Shown piece by piece: positions 10,456-17,944 of a stretch of DNA of 49,729 bases. The DNA is from Aneurinibacillus thermoaerophilus (lineage in GTDB: Bacteria; Bacillota; Bacilli; Aneurinibacillales; Aneurinibacillaceae). Position 1 is the stretch's first letter, and each line of letters starts with the position of its first letter. The notes under the pieces are model-generated. The model saw only the letters and a program-made list of their open reading frames with translations. It was not told where the DNA came from and did no database searches. A program made the position numbers and the translations under genes. The stretch lies in the NCBI RefSeq assembly GCF_900099925.1, contig NZ_FNDE01000026.1:1-49729 (forward strand), read 5' to 3'.

Positions 10456-10881
10456 CTAAGGCAGCGTTTTGTTGCTTTGTGCTTCCCAACGGATCAGGCG
10501 TTTGCTTAGTTTATTTAAACGACGCTTCAATTCATTGCTCCATTCTTCATCATCCAATTGTTTGGCAACAGACATCAAATCAAGCGCATTATCAATCTGA
10601 CTGCGAAGAATATAAGAGATGTTGCCGTCGTCGATCGAAACGCAATTCTCAAAAATTCTCTCTACATGCTCTCCGGTCACATATTCGCGAAAGTCGACTT
10701 CGGGAGCTAAATCGGCCTGGGCGTATTCAGACAATATATCATACTCTTCCTCGATCTCAGGGTGAACATCAATACGATTGCATACAGGGCAGTACAAAAT
10801 CGGGACGTTATGAATTTGCGTCTTAACATGACGCAAACTACCAAGTGCTCCAATCATACTGGCTCCACAACAAAAGCTCAT
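10456..10881 (-). CDS. Unknown 141-residue cysteine-motif protein
   Basis: Start chosen at MSFCCGASM (10881) because GGAGGA lies 6-7 bases upstream. A longer reading to 11025 has no ribosome-binding site. The N-terminus has a CC pair (4-5) and a CPVC motif (31-34) in an N-terminal layout like a small zinc ribbon (ILYCPVCNRIDVHPEIEEEYD). The rest is acidic and probably helical (DLMSVAKQLDDEEWSNELKRRLNKLSKRL). Zinc binding is inferred; function unknown. A 67-base repeat element (11064-11130) lies upstream. Confidence 0.7.
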   Translation of the reverse strand: MSFCCGASMIGALGSLRHVKTQIHNVPILYCPVCNRIDVHPEIEEEYDILSEYAQADLAPEVDFREYVTGEHVERIFENCVSIDDGNISYILRSQIDNALDLMSVAKQLDDEEWSNELKRRLNKLSKRLIRWEAQSNKTLP

Positions 10882-11063
10882 CCGGACTCCTCCTTTATCA
10901 TCTATAGCAGCTACGCAACAACGTACAACTTCTATTGTAATGGTGTATATTTTGTTTTCCCATGCGTAAAATAATGGAACTTCCCTGAAAAAACTGCCTG
11001 CATTGCAATGGCTGAATTTTCTCACCTTTTTTCTATTATTCTACCACAAAACCCTCTAACCTT

Positions 11064-11130
11064 ACATGAGAAAAACTTGTAGGCGTTATCGATCCTTCTC
11101 TCTCCCCATGCCACATGCTCTACATGAGAC
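11064..11130 (-). repeat. Leader-like hairpin repeat, copy 1
   Basis: This element shares most of its sequence with 11582-11645, including TAACGCC(T/C)ACAAGTTTTT on the minus strand, a GAGAA-type central part and a pairing 5' arm (CATGTAG / CTACAAG, one mismatch). On the minus strand the 3' arm runs into TTTTTCT, as in a terminator or attenuator. It sits about 180 bases upstream of the gene starting at 10881. Confidence 0.55.
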
Positions 11131-11218
11131 GGGCAACGTTTGGCACACGCCTTGCCAGTGTTTCCTCGTTTACAAATGAAAAGATTCCTCATAAAAAGTA
11201 GATATGTCTGAAAGACTA

Positions 11219-11248
11219 TAAAAAAAGGGGAGCGGAAATTTCCGCTCC
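11219..11248 (-). terminator. Strong terminator after the 80-residue gene
   Basis: GGAGCGGAAA and TTTCCGCTCC pair perfectly over 10 bases, and on the minus strand C then TTTTTTT follows. It ends the gene that stops at 11267. Confidence 0.85.
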
Positions 11249-11266
11249 GAGCTTAAACGCTTTCGC

Positions 11267-11509
11267 TTAACACCATCCCATGTCACAATTATCAACATAG
11301 CTGGAAGGATGGACAGTGTCCGCCGAGTCAATGCGAAAAATTCTTTGCTGCTCTACCATGTATCCGGCATTCATCGTACAGGAGGCCGCGTCAAACGGAA
11401 TGTGTCCGATTTCTCGGCCATTCAGTGTCAGGACAATGCAATCCTCCGTCACTTCGCCACGCACTTGCTTCGTAACATCAATACGATTTACATCTGGCTG
11501 CTGTGACAT
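11267..11509 (-). CDS. Unknown 80-residue cysteine-ended protein
   Basis: Start at MSQQPDVNRIDV (11509), 7 bases after GGGAGG. An in-frame ATG at 11533 lacks a good site. The sequence looks like a small beta domain (DCIVLTLNGREIGHIPFD) with a C-terminal VDNCDMGWC. Cysteines at the extreme C-terminus are unusual. No family is recognised. It is flanked by the two copies of a hairpin repeat and closed by a strong terminator, so it is a separate transcription unit. Confidence 0.65.
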   Translation of the reverse strand: MSQQPDVNRIDVTKQVRGEVTEDCIVLTLNGREIGHIPFDAASCTMNAGYMVEQQRIFRIDSADTVHPSSYVDNCDMGWC

Positions 11510-11581
11510 CACAATCCCTCCCGATTTACACAAGAATACTTATAGTATGCCTAAGGAAGATATTTTTTACTCGTTTCTCAA

Positions 11582-11645
11582 ACATAAGAAAAACTTGTGG
11601 GCGTTAACCGCTCGTTCTCCGTTCCATACGCTCCACAAGTTTTCG
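11582..11645 (-). repeat. Leader-like hairpin repeat, copy 2
   Basis: An 11-base perfect stem (AAAACTTGTGG at 11590-11600 with its complement at 11633-11643) encloses a 32-base loop. On the minus strand the second arm continues into TTTTTCTT. It is closely related to 11064-11130 and ends about 73 bases upstream of the gene starting at 11509. It may be a leader attenuator, a small RNA, or one of a family of dispersed repeats. Confidence 0.55.
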
Positions 11646-11861
11646 CAATGAATGGTTTGCTTTTTCAAAGCCCTCTAATTTTATACAAAAACATCCTTCT
11701 TCTTGTGCTCCTTTTGTACAGTGACAATGTCGTTTAAAAATTGAACGATTCAAGTTATATATCCCTCTAGTTTCCATTTCATGTATAATAAACAGGAAAT
11801 TTCGATATTCGTTTATTTAAAATTCGGACAGTGTAGTCAAACGAACTGAAGTAAAAGTAGC

Positions 11862-12470
11862 ATGAATGAATTAACCTTAGTTGATACAGGCTATACCAAT
11901 TTTTTGCCTTTAATTGAAAAGGAGATTTTAAAAATTGGATATGACATGAAGAATTTAAAGAATATCATTATTACACACTGTGATGATGATCACATCGGTT
12001 CTTTATACGATTTCAAGGAAAAATATCCTTCAGTTACTATTATAGCTAGTGAAGTGGAAGCGAAATTCATTAGTGGTGAAGCGAAATCTGAGAGATTAGT
12101 TCAAGCTGAGGAAATGCTAAATAATATGCCTGAGGAAGAAAAAGAGTTTGGAAATTGGTTTATACAGCAATTAAAAATTTTAAGACATGTTTCAGTTGAT
12201 GAAACAGTCCATGATGGCCAATGGATTTTACATAATAAATGCAAAATTGTTGCAACACCAGGGCATACATCAGGCCATATTTCATTATATTTTCCTGAAT
12301 TAAGCAGTGTCATTACAGGAGATGCAGCAGTTAGAGAGGGGAATGAATTAGTGATAGCGAATCCACATTTTTGTTTAGATATTGAGAAAGCAAATCAGTC
12401 TTTGAATCGTTTAAAAAACCTTAAGGCTAAAGATTATTATTGCTATCATGGTGGAAAATTAACATTATAA
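11862..12470 (+). pseudogene. MBL-fold hydrolase lacking its N-terminus
   Basis: The 202-residue frame matches the metallo-beta-lactamase-fold hydrolases of Bacillales: LVDTGYTNFLPLIEKE, the metal-binding THCDDDHIGS, the second ligand region ATPGHTSGHISLYFP, the Asp ligand in ITGDAAV and the C-terminal CYHGGKLTL. Full-length relatives have roughly 25-30 more residues before LVDTGY, forming the first beta strands. Here a TGA lies six codons upstream of the first ATG, which has no ribosome-binding site. The gene is clearly more AT-rich than its neighbours. Most likely a transferred gene that has lost its 5' end. The remaining frame is intact, so expression from another start cannot be excluded. 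Confidence 0.65.
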
Positions 12471-12565
12471 TTGGGAAGCTATTATTCATTTTTCCACTTT
12501 CAAACTTAAACAACTTTATTCGTTCATTTTTGAAGCAATCATTCTTCCAAAACTTCACTTTTAAA

Positions 12566-12605
12566 TAACTTTAAAAGCCTTCCGAACATTTGATGCTGGA
12601 AGGCT
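12566..12605 (-). terminator. Terminator of the gcvH unit
   Basis: AGCCTTCC (12576-12583) pairs with GGAAGGCT (12598-12605). On the minus strand the stem is followed by TTTAAAGTTATTT. It lies downstream of the gcvH stop at 12679. Confidence 0.55.
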
Positions 12606-12678
12606 CCTGTATTTTAAAGATGAAGATGAAATGACTGTATTGTTTCTTTACACCTTTGACTTTCGACTCGGCAATTCT

Positions 12679-13059
12679 TTATTCCTTCACCATTTCTTCA
12701 TAAGCCGCCGCATCCATCAGCTTATTCAACTCGCTTGTATCGGACATCTCAACAACAATCATCCACGCTTTTTCATACGGTGATTCATTCACGAGTTCCG
12801 GAGAATCTTCCAGTTCACCATTCACTTCTACCACTTTTCCGCTTACTGGCGCATACAGTTCAGATACAGTTTTTACGGACTCTACGCTGCCGAACGGCTC
12901 ATCCTGTTTCACTTCATCGCCTACAGACGGAAGTTCGACAAACACGATATCTCCCAGTTCGGATTGCGCAAAATCAGTAATTCCTACGTACGCCTTATTT
13001 CCCTCGACGCGTACCCATTCATGCTCTTCGCTATACTTTAAATTCATCGGCAAATTCAT
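12679..13059 (-). CDS. gcvH: Glycine cleavage system H protein
   Basis: The lipoyl carrier that shuttles the aminomethyl group between GcvP, GcvT and the dihydrolipoamide dehydrogenase. In Bacillus it also relays octanoyl groups during lipoate assembly. At 126 residues it is the usual size. The lipoylated lysine is Lys63 in [17 protein letters not shown], preceded by [27 protein letters not shown] lies upstream of the ATG. It follows a thioredoxin-like gene by 33 bases and has no gcvT or gcvP neighbour here, as is common for Bacillales gcvH. Confidence 0.96.
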   Translation of the reverse strand: MNLPMNLKYSEEHEWVRVEGNKAYVGITDFAQSELGDIVFVELPSVGDEVKQDEPFGSVESVKTVSELYAPVSGKVVEVNGELEDSPELVNESPYEKAWMIVVEMSDTSELNKLMDAAAYEEMVKE

Positions 13060-13092
13060 CTCGATCGAATCCTCCCTGTTATTCTTTCCGGA

Positions 13093-13548
13093 CTATTTCT
13101 CCGTTTCTTCTGGAGTGAGCACACGGTCCAAGCGCTTTTCAAGCATTTTTAGCCCTTTTTCGCCCGCCTGATAATGGCGCAACTTCAAATCTGCATCAAA
13201 CAAATAGTACGCCGGCACATACTGATTTTTGTAGGCGTCAACCAGCTTATAGCTGTTATCAATCGCGACAGGATGTGTTAGCTGGTACTTCTTAATCGCT
13301 TCCTTCACAGGCTCAATTTCCATATCCTTTTCCGAACGTGGCATGTGGATACTAACGACGCGCAAGCCCTGTTCTGCGTAGCGATCGCGCCATTCGTTCA
13401 ATTGTGGTAATGCTTCCTTGCATGTATGGCAGCTAATCGACCAATAATGAACAAGCACTGGCGCTCCTTTCAGGTCTTCCTTTTTCACTTCGCCATTAAC
13501 CCATTCGGTAATCCCTTCAAATTCAGGCATTTCCTCACGCAGTTTCAT
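13093..13548 (-). CDS. Thioredoxin-like thiol-disulfide protein (TlpA/ResA type)
   Basis: A 151-residue redoxin-fold protein with the active-site pair Cys40-His-Thr-Cys43 in SISCHTCKEALPQLNEW and the cis-Pro segment YVPAYYLFD. No signal peptide or membrane helix is seen, so it is probably cytosolic, unlike classic ResA. The start at MKLREEMPEF (13548) follows GGAGG at a good distance. A longer reading to 13737 would run back through the peroxiredoxin terminator. It sits between the peroxiredoxin and gcvH genes. The substrate is unknown. Confidence 0.85.
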   Translation of the reverse strand: MKLREEMPEFEGITEWVNGEVKKEDLKGAPVLVHYWSISCHTCKEALPQLNEWRDRYAEQGLRVVSIHMPRSEKDMEIEPVKEAIKKYQLTHPVAIDNSYKLVDAYKNQYVPAYYLFDADLKLRHYQAGEKGLKMLEKRLDRVLTPEETEK

Positions 13549-13628
13549 GCAACGCGCCTCCTTAATATAATAATTTCTTCCACTTCTACCCCCCGTCCGG
13601 TCAATATGCGCGAAACGGAGAAAATTGT

Positions 13629-13669
13629 AAAAAAAGGACCTAACACTTTTGCAAAAGTTAGGTCCTTTT
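13629..13669 (-). terminator. Terminator after the peroxiredoxin gene
   Basis: GGACCTAAC and GTTAGGTCC form a 9-base stem, and on the minus strand it continues into CTTTTTTT. It separates the peroxiredoxin gene from the thioredoxin-like gene. Confidence 0.8.
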
Positions 13670-13688
13670 CCGTACAAGCGAACAACGA

Positions 13689-14237
13689 TTACTTCGCTTC
13701 CAAGTGAGCTTGACCCGGACGCCAGTTTGCAGGGCACAAACCACCAGATTGGAAAGCTTGCAGCACGCGGAGTGTTTCGTCTACGCTGCGTCCAACATCC
13801 AAGTTATGAATTGCGGAATACATCAATGTGCCTTCCGGATCGATGATGAATAGACCGCGCAACGCAACACCCTTCTCTTCAATAAGCACACCATAGTCAC
13901 GGGATACTTTATGAGTAATATCGGAAGCGATCGGGAAGTTCAGTTTGCCCAGACCGTTTTCTTCACGCGGCGTGTTAATCCATGCACGGTGAGAGAACTT
14001 GCTGTCTGTGCTGACTGCCAGCAGTTCCGTATCCAGTTCTTTGAATTGCTCATATGCGTCGCTCATTGCAGTGATTTCCGTCGGGCATACAAAAGTAAAG
14101 TCCAGCGGATAGAAGAACATTACCAGCCATTTGCCTTTGTAGTCAGACAGCTTTGCAGTCCCGAAGTTCTCACCGTCACCCAGAGCTGTTTCCATTTCAA
14201 AATCTGGAGCTGGTAAACCTACTAAGCGTTCTGCCAT
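13689..14237 (-). CDS. 2-Cys peroxiredoxin (AhpC/Prx1 type)
   Basis: Reduces peroxides through a typical 2-Cys cycle. The peroxidatic cysteine is Cys51 in FTFVCPTE, the catalytic Thr/Arg context is PLDFTFVCP and the resolving cysteine is Cys168 in GGLCPANW. The 182 residues cover the full family length, including a C-terminal tail for the decameric form. AGGAGG precedes the ATG. A well-formed SigA promoter and a PerR-like box lie upstream, consistent with peroxide control. No ahpF reductase gene is adjacent. Confidence 0.95.
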   Translation of the reverse strand: MAERLVGLPAPDFEMETALGDGENFGTAKLSDYKGKWLVMFFYPLDFTFVCPTEITAMSDAYEQFKELDTELLAVSTDSKFSHRAWINTPREENGLGKLNFPIASDITHKVSRDYGVLIEEKGVALRGLFIIDPEGTLMYSAIHNLDVGRSVDETLRVLQAFQSGGLCPANWRPGQAHLEAK

Positions 14238-14266
14238 ATGTAACTACCTCCTAATATTTATTCTAA

Positions 14267-14282
14267 TCCGGGCAAGCCCGGA
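14267..14282 (-). promoter_or_regulatory. 5' leader hairpin of the peroxiredoxin mRNA
   Basis: TCCGGGC and GCCCGGA pair perfectly around two bases, between the promoter and the ribosome-binding site. It probably lies inside the untranslated leader and may protect the mRNA 5' end. No T-run follows, so it is not a terminator. Confidence 0.5.
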
Positions 14283-14309
14283 ATAGTAAATGTTACCTTA
14301 TCTCTTTAC

Positions 14310-14338
14310 ATAATAGCAAGCCAAATGATAATAGTCAA
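14310..14338 (-). promoter_or_regulatory. SigA promoter of the peroxiredoxin gene
   Basis: Minus strand TTGACT (14333-14338) and TATTAT (14310-14315) are separated by exactly 17 bases. Transcription would begin about 70 bases before the ATG. Confidence 0.75.
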
Positions 14339-14345
14339 TACAAGA

Positions 14346-14360
14346 TTGTAATTATTCTAA
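14346..14360. promoter_or_regulatory. PerR-box-like operator
   Basis: TTGTAATTATTCTAA agrees with the described PerR box TTATAATNATTATAA at 12 of its 14 defined positions. It sits 7 bases upstream of the -35 of the peroxiredoxin promoter. PerR control of peroxiredoxin genes is established in Bacillus. Confidence 0.6.
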
Positions 14361-14429
14361 TTAAGATAGTTCAACTTTTTTCAAAATGAGCCTTATGATG
14401 GTCAGCACACATCATATAACATACACCGT

Positions 14430-15623
14430 TTAGGAAGAAAGTATTCCTGATTTCTTAATACGCAGAATCACTTCCTTTAAAACGTCAACAGGTTTTACCA
14501 GCGCAATGCGAACATACCCTTCCCCTTCAGCACCGAACGCATTGCCAGGAATCACCACGACCCCCGCCTTTTCCAACAAGGCAAAAGCAAACGTCTCGGA
14601 AGTCCACCCGTCAGGAACACGCGCCCAGACAAACATGGTCGCCTGCGGCTTCGGTATTGTCCATCCGTTGTCCCGAAGTCCGTCCAGCAGCACATCACGC
14701 CGTTTCTTATAAATGGCAGCATTGTAGTTTTTTCCTGGATTTGCAATATCGTACTCCATCGCCGCTACTGCCGCTTCCTGTACGGCGAGAAACACCCCAT
14801 AATCAATATTGGACTTAATGATGGCAAGCGGGCGAATAATATCCCTGTTACCTACAAGATAACCAACACGGCAACCAGCCATATTAAAGCTTTTGGACAG
14901 GGAGTTAAATTCGACTCCCACCTCTTTCGCTCCCGGCGTCATTAGGAAGCTCGGTGGACGGTATCCGTCAAACGCAAGCTCCGAATACGCCAAATCGTGC
15001 GCAACGATTAACTGGTTTTCCTTAGCAAACGAAACGACTTCTGCAAAAAATCCATCTTTTGCGATAGCGGTCACCGGATTGTTCGGATAATTGAGCACCA
15101 TCAGTTTAGCGCGCTTTTTCACATCATCCGGAATTTTCGAAAAATCAGGTAGAAAATCGTTCTCTTCACGCAATGGCATCGGATAAATCTCGCCGCCCGC
15201 AAGCGCTACACTTGCAAAATAAATCGGATAGCCTGGGTCCGGAACCAATACGATATCTCCTGGGTCGACCCATGCCTGAGCCAAATGAGCCAGCCCATCC
15301 TGTGAGCCCATAAGCGATAGCACTTCATGTTCAGGGTCCAATTCTACGCTGAAACGATGCTGATACCAACGCACAACCGTTTTCCGAAATGCAGGTGAGC
15401 CCTCCGAAGTCGGATAACCATAATTCCCCACATTCTGTACCGCGTGGGTTAACGCTTCGATAACAAAGGGAGGTGGCGGCTGATCGGGACTGCCAATACC
15501 AAGGTCAATAACCCGAACACCGCGCGCCTCTACCTCTTTTTTGCGCCGGTTCATTTCCGTGAAGATAGCCGACGTCAGCCCCTGAAGACGGCGCGAAGGC
15601 CGAATAGTAAGCAACCTTTCCAT
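14430..15623 (-). CDS. Class I/II PLP aminotransferase, LL-diaminopimelate type
   Basis: A fold-type I aminotransferase of 397 residues. Motifs seen are VIDLGIGSPDQPPP at the N-terminus, YGYPTSEGSPAFR, LNYPNNPVTA, the PLP lysine in NSLSKSFNMAGCRVGY and the C-terminal VRIALVK. This pattern is closest to LL-diaminopimelate aminotransferases and related PatA-like enzymes of Bacillales. In many of these genomes the dap route is acetylated, so the physiological substrate may be another amino acid. The start at MERLLTIRPS (15623) follows GGGAGG. It is 11 bases from the YusI-like gene and probably cotranscribed. Confidence 0.85.
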   Translation of the reverse strand: MERLLTIRPSRRLQGLTSAIFTEMNRRKKEVEARGVRVIDLGIGSPDQPPPPFVIEALTHAVQNVGNYGYPTSEGSPAFRKTVVRWYQHRFSVELDPEHEVLSLMGSQDGLAHLAQAWVDPGDIVLVPDPGYPIYFASVALAGGEIYPMPLREENDFLPDFSKIPDDVKKRAKLMVLNYPNNPVTAIAKDGFFAEVVSFAKENQLIVAHDLAYSELAFDGYRPPSFLMTPGAKEVGVEFNSLSKSFNMAGCRVGYLVGNRDIIRPLAIIKSNIDYGVFLAVQEAAVAAMEYDIANPGKNYNAAIYKKRRDVLLDGLRDNGWTIPKPQATMFVWARVPDGWTSETFAFALLEKAGVVVIPGNAFGAEGEGYVRIALVKPVDVLKEVILRIKKSGILSS

Positions 15624-15634
15624 ACGCGCCTCCC

Positions 15635-15994
15635 TTATTTCCACGCTTGCTCCATTTCGTCTTCTTTAAATCCGACCGTCACTTTACCATTTCCAATGAT
15701 AAGCGGACGCTTGATAAGCTTCCCATCAGAGGCGAGCAAATCCAGCATTTCTTCTTCTGACATATCCTTTAATCGGTCTTTTAGGCCCCGTTCACGATAA
15801 GATTGCCCGCTTGTATTAAAGAATTTCCTGAGATCGAGTCCGCTCTGCTGCCAATATGTACGAAGCTGCTCCTTGGTCGGTGGCTCATCCACAATCGGAA
15901 TTTCGCGGTATGTGATCCCGTTTTCGTCCATCCATTTTTTCGCTTTACGGCATGTGCCACATTTATTATATAAGTAAGCTGTAACTTCCGTCAT
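15635..15994 (-). CDS. YusI-like ArsC/Spx-family protein
   Basis: A 119-residue protein of the ArsC/Spx thioredoxin-fold family with Cys12-Gly-Thr-Cys15 (YLYNKCGTCRKAKKWMDE) and the family segment LIKRPLIIGNGKVTVGFKE. It resembles Bacillus YusI rather than Spx: it lacks the Spx RNA-polymerase-binding context. A true arsenate reductase role is doubtful. AAGGAGG precedes the ATG at 15994. An upstream ATG at 16036 is unsupported. Confidence 0.88.
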   Translation of the reverse strand: MTEVTAYLYNKCGTCRKAKKWMDENGITYREIPIVDEPPTKEQLRTYWQQSGLDLRKFFNTSGQSYRERGLKDRLKDMSEEEMLDLLASDGKLIKRPLIIGNGKVTVGFKEDEMEQAWK

Positions 15995-16066
15995 CCTGAT
16001 CCTCCTTTTTCTATAGCATAGCATAAGAAAAACCATGTGCGGAAGGTGCTAGAAACAAATTGCAGG

Positions 16067-16849
16067 TCAACTGGATCTTTCCAGCAAAATCTGAGGAAGG
16101 TGCAAATTCGGGTGAGTAATAACCAATGGTTTCACGCCATATACACCTGCCAGCAAATTGGCTTCTATTATCTCTTCCACACCGCCATATTGCGTAATTT
16201 TTCCGTTCTCCATAAGCAGCAGGCAGTCACAGTACTGGGCGGCCAAATTTAAATCGTGCAGCACAAGCACCGCGGTGCCTCCCGTTTCTTGCCGCCATTC
16301 GCGTACCACATCCAAAATTCCAATCTGATGGCCAATATCAAGATACGTCGTCGGCTCATCCAAAAGCAAAACTTCTGGCTCTTGCGCCAGCGCGCAGGCA
16401 ATAGCGGCGCGCTGGCGTTCTCCGCCGCTCAACTTTTCAAGCGGCTGATCAGCCAGCCCCGTAAGTCCTGTTCGCATGAGCGCACGCTGTATAGCTTCCG
16501 CATCTCGTGCTACATTGCTCCGGAACAAGCGATGATACGGGTATCTTCCCATCGCGACCGCTTCCCTGACGGTAATCGGCAGCGGGGCAAATCCTTCCTG
16601 GCTTACGACCGCCATTTTGCGTGCCAGCATCTTAGGAGAGTAGGCGGAGATCTCCCTGCCATCCACTGTTACCATTCCTGAAGAGGGGACAAGCAGGCGC
16701 GATATTACTTTTATCAACGTCGATTTGCCCGAGCCGTTCGGCCCGATAATGCCCAATATTTTACCTTTCTCAACGCAGAAATGAATATCGTGCAAAATTT
16801 CGTGCTGTCCGATCCGCAGGCTTATATCGCACACTTCGATCATGTTCAC
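16067..16849 (-). CDS. FecCD-type ABC transporter ATPase (BtuD/FhuC-like)
   Basis: The ATPase of a cobalamin/iron-siderophore importer. Walker A is GPNGSGKST (36-44), the signature is LSGGERQRAAIA, Walker B is VLLLDEPTTYLDIGHQ and the H-loop is VLHDLNLAAQYCD, all typical of FecE/BtuD ATPases. The GTG at 16849 is 9 bases after AAGGAGG. The ATG two codons later is also possible. It follows the permease gene by about 20 bases and is the last gene of the F-C-D operon. Confidence 0.93.
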   Translation of the reverse strand: MNMIEVCDISLRIGQHEILHDIHFCVEKGKILGIIGPNGSGKSTLIKVISRLLVPSSGMVTVDGREISAYSPKMLARKMAVVSQEGFAPLPITVREAVAMGRYPYHRLFRSNVARDAEAIQRALMRTGLTGLADQPLEKLSGGERQRAAIACALAQEPEVLLLDEPTTYLDIGHQIGILDVVREWRQETGGTAVLVLHDLNLAAQYCDCLLLMENGKITQYGGVEEIIEANLLAGVYGVKPLVITHPNLHLPQILLERSS

Positions 16850-16870
16850 CTATGCTTGCCTCCTTGTGCT

Positions 16871-17941
16871 TCATTCATGATACCACAAACCACGCCGTCG
16901 CTTACGCAATAAATACCCGAAGAAAGGCGCGCCCAAAAATGCGGTAATAACACCGATCGGAAGCTCTTGCGGCTCCATAATCGTCCGCGCCGCCGTATCG
17001 GCAATCATTAATAAAATCGCGCCCGCAATCGCTGATACCGGCAAAAGCACCCGATGATCCGAACCAACGAGCGATCGCATAATGTGCGGCACTACCAATC
17101 CAACAAAACCAATAACGCCGGAAACCGCTACCGCCGCTCCTGCGGTAAGGGAGGCCGCAAGCAATACGATAAGACGTGTTCGCTCTACATTCATCCCCAA
17201 ATGGTGCGCTTTTTGTTCACCGAGCGTCAGTAAATTCAACTCTCTCGCAAAAAGGAAAATTACGAGCGCCCCGCCTAGGACATACGGAACAATCACCATG
17301 CCAGAAGACCAATCGCTTAATGTCAAGCTTCCCATTAACCAGTACAAAATTGTTTGCATCTTTTCTCCAGACATCGACATAACTAGAGATAGACCTGCGC
17401 CAAGAAACGCCTGCACCACCACGCCCGCTAGCAGAAGTGTTTCCGGTTGGACTTTTCCACCGATATAAGCAAGACGATACACTACCAACAATGTACCCAC
17501 ACCGCAAATAAAGGCAATAAGCGGCAGTGTCCACCGGCCGGCAAACAAAAGCTCCTGCCCGAATAAAATAAAAGAAGCTGCTCCGAGCGAAGCGCCGGAA
17601 GACACTCCCAGCACATAAGGATCGGCAAGCGGATTGCGCAAAACACCTTGGTAAGCAACACCGGATACTGCAAGCGCCGCCCCGACCAAAACGCCCACCA
17701 AAATGCGGGGCATCCGAATATTCCATACGATAATCTCCGCCGAATTTGACCACTCTTTTGTAAATTCCGGCATAAACGGTACGTGCGAAAGAATAATTTT
17801 CCAAACCGTGCTGAAAGATAATCTAGCGCTGCCTAGCGAAACGCTGGCCACCATCACAACAAGAAGCACAAGAAGAAGGGGAAGCAGCCACAATCCTAGC
17901 TTCTTCCCCCAGCCCAATTGACCTTCTTTCAATTGCATCAT
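16871..17941 (-). CDS. FecCD-family ABC transporter permease (BtuC-like)
   Basis: A 356-residue membrane protein with about ten helices. The motifs RMPRILVGVLVGAALAVSGVAYQGVLRNPLADPYVLG, AVSGVIGFVGLVVPHIMR and RTIMEPQELPIGVITAFLGAPFF are diagnostic of FecCD/BtuC permeases. Two adjacent ATG codons (17941 and 17938) follow AAGGA very closely; the start could also lie slightly downstream. It begins three bases after the binding-protein gene. Cobalamin is the likely substrate given the cob operon in the window, but haem or siderophore import cannot be excluded. Confidence 0.92.
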   Translation of the reverse strand: MMQLKEGQLGWGKKLGLWLLPLLLVLLVVMVASVSLGSARLSFSTVWKIILSHVPFMPEFTKEWSNSAEIIVWNIRMPRILVGVLVGAALAVSGVAYQGVLRNPLADPYVLGVSSGASLGAASFILFGQELLFAGRWTLPLIAFICGVGTLLVVYRLAYIGGKVQPETLLLAGVVVQAFLGAGLSLVMSMSGEKMQTILYWLMGSLTLSDWSSGMVIVPYVLGGALVIFLFARELNLLTLGEQKAHHLGMNVERTRLIVLLAASLTAGAAVAVSGVIGFVGLVVPHIMRSLVGSDHRVLLPVSAIAGAILLMIADTAARTIMEPQELPIGVITAFLGAPFFGYLLRKRRRGLWYHE

Positions 17942-17944
17942 TCC

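Noticed and set aside
17217-17804. 195-codon minus-strand frame inside the permease gene
   Set aside because: Out-of-frame shadow of the FecCD permease; composition is Arg/Cys-rich noise.
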